Positions 63,564-64,000 of a stretch of DNA of 64,000 nt are shown here, in pieces (the stretch's first letter is position 1; the number at the start of each line of letters is the position of its first letter). This DNA comes from Campylobacter aviculae (GTDB lineage: Bacteria > Campylobacterota > Campylobacteria > Campylobacterales > Campylobacteraceae). Made by a program: the position numbers and the translations under genes. The notes under the pieces are model-generated. The model made no database searches. It saw nothing but the letters and a program-made list of their open reading frames with translations, and was not told the DNA's origin. The DNA lies in assembly GCF_005406215.1 (NCBI RefSeq), contig NZ_NXMA01000009.1:1-64000 (forward strand), given 5' to 3'.

Positions 63564-64000
63564 ATGTCAAGAACTACTCCTTTAAAAAAAGTTAGAAATA
63601 TAGGAATTGCAGCACATATCGATGCTGGAAAAACAACAACAAGTGAAAGAATTCTTTTCTTCACCGGAATGAGTCATAAAATCGGTGAAGTGCATGATGG
63701 TGCTGCGACTATGGACTGGATGGAGCAAGAAAAAGAAAGAGGTATTACAATCACCTCTGCTGCTACAACTTGCTTTTGGAAAGATCATCAAATTAATCTT
63801 ATAGACACTCCAGGCCACGTGGATTTTACAATCGAAGTTGAAAGATCTATGCGTGTTTTAGATGGCGCTGTAGCTGTTTTTTGTTCAGTAGGCGGGGTTC
63901 AACCTCAATCAGAAACCGTTTGGAGACAAGCAAATAAATATGGCGTTCCAAGAATTGTTTTTGTTAATAAAATGGATAGAATCGGTGCTAATTTTTATAA
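63564..64000 (+). CDS. fusA: Elongation factor G, N-terminal part (runs off the window)
   Basis: The translocation GTPase. The first 145 residues are present and the gene continues past the window edge. [20 protein letters not shown] leads into G1 AHIDAGKTT, then [10 protein letters not shown] (G2), DTPGHVDF (G3) and NKMDR (G4). The ATG at 63564 follows GAGGAGGAAT. It is the third gene of the str operon; tuf is not next to it but about 28 kb upstream. Confidence 0.96.
   Translation, partial: MSRTTPLKKVRNIGIAAHIDAGKTTTSERILFFTGMSHKIGEVHDGAATMDWMEQEKERGITITSAATTCFWKDHQINLIDTPGHVDFTIEVERSMRVLDGAVAVFCSVGGVQPQSETVWRQANKYGVPRIVFVNKMDRIGANFY

Overview
The window is chromosomal DNA of a Campylobacter of the C. 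jejuni/C. coli group. It is strongly AT-rich, uses Campylobacter-type promoters, and follows the gene order I remember from C. jejuni NCTC 11168 around Cj0428 to Cj0493: murD-mraY-gpmI-fabG, acpP-fabF-accA, rpe-dnaQ-thiC, miaB, nusA, mqnC, recG, ctb, an amino-acid ABC transporter, tRNAs-tuf-rpmG-secE-nusG-rplKAJL-rpoBC, a fucose locus, then rpsL-rpsG-fusA. Protein differences (for example in Ctb), several apparent gene losses and an extra sugar region suggest it is not a typical C. jejuni. I cannot name the species from sequence alone.

Layout. 1-5.1 kb is accessory: a decayed cytochrome P450 gene, an intact 14-helix drug-type MFS exporter, and two leftward genes that share a 42-bp identical repeat, one with a good sigma-28 (flagellar) promoter. 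5.1-13.4 kb is core wall and fatty-acid metabolism. The methylmenaquinol:fumarate reductase genes that I recall between fabG and tenA in C. jejuni are absent. 13.5-29.9 kb holds housekeeping genes with a TPP riboswitch before thiC, a PilM/PilN/PilO-like membrane trio, and the group III truncated globin without an adjacent NssR gene. 30-31.6 kb is a second small accessory block: a textbook sigma-54 promoter drives a frameshifted secreted-protein gene and two small unknown genes, which suggests coupling to flagellar regulation. 32-34.1 kb is an amino-acid ABC importer lacking its binding protein. 34.2-48.1 kb is the tRNA/translation/RNA polymerase superoperon with attenuator hairpins.

48.1-62.4 kb is the sugar region. 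An IclR regulator diverges from a fucose-type pathway: aldolase, KdgT-like permease, two-part UxaA-type dehydratase, ACS-family transporter, SDR dehydrogenase, FucP, lactonase, mutarotase and aldehyde dehydrogenase. L-fucose (or D-arabinose) would be oxidised, hydrolysed, dehydrated and cleaved to pyruvate plus an aldehyde. The aldehyde dehydrogenase is frameshifted, and the KdgT-like permease is an addition to the C. jejuni cluster as I remember it. Behind it lies a partly decayed second locus: a PfkB sugar kinase, a ruined second fucP, an intact GH32 beta-fructosidase on the opposite strand with the wreck of a transporter upstream, and a second ald 3' end. This looks like a tandem duplication of the fucose locus into which a sucrose/fructan module was recombined. 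It is the most unusual part of the window.
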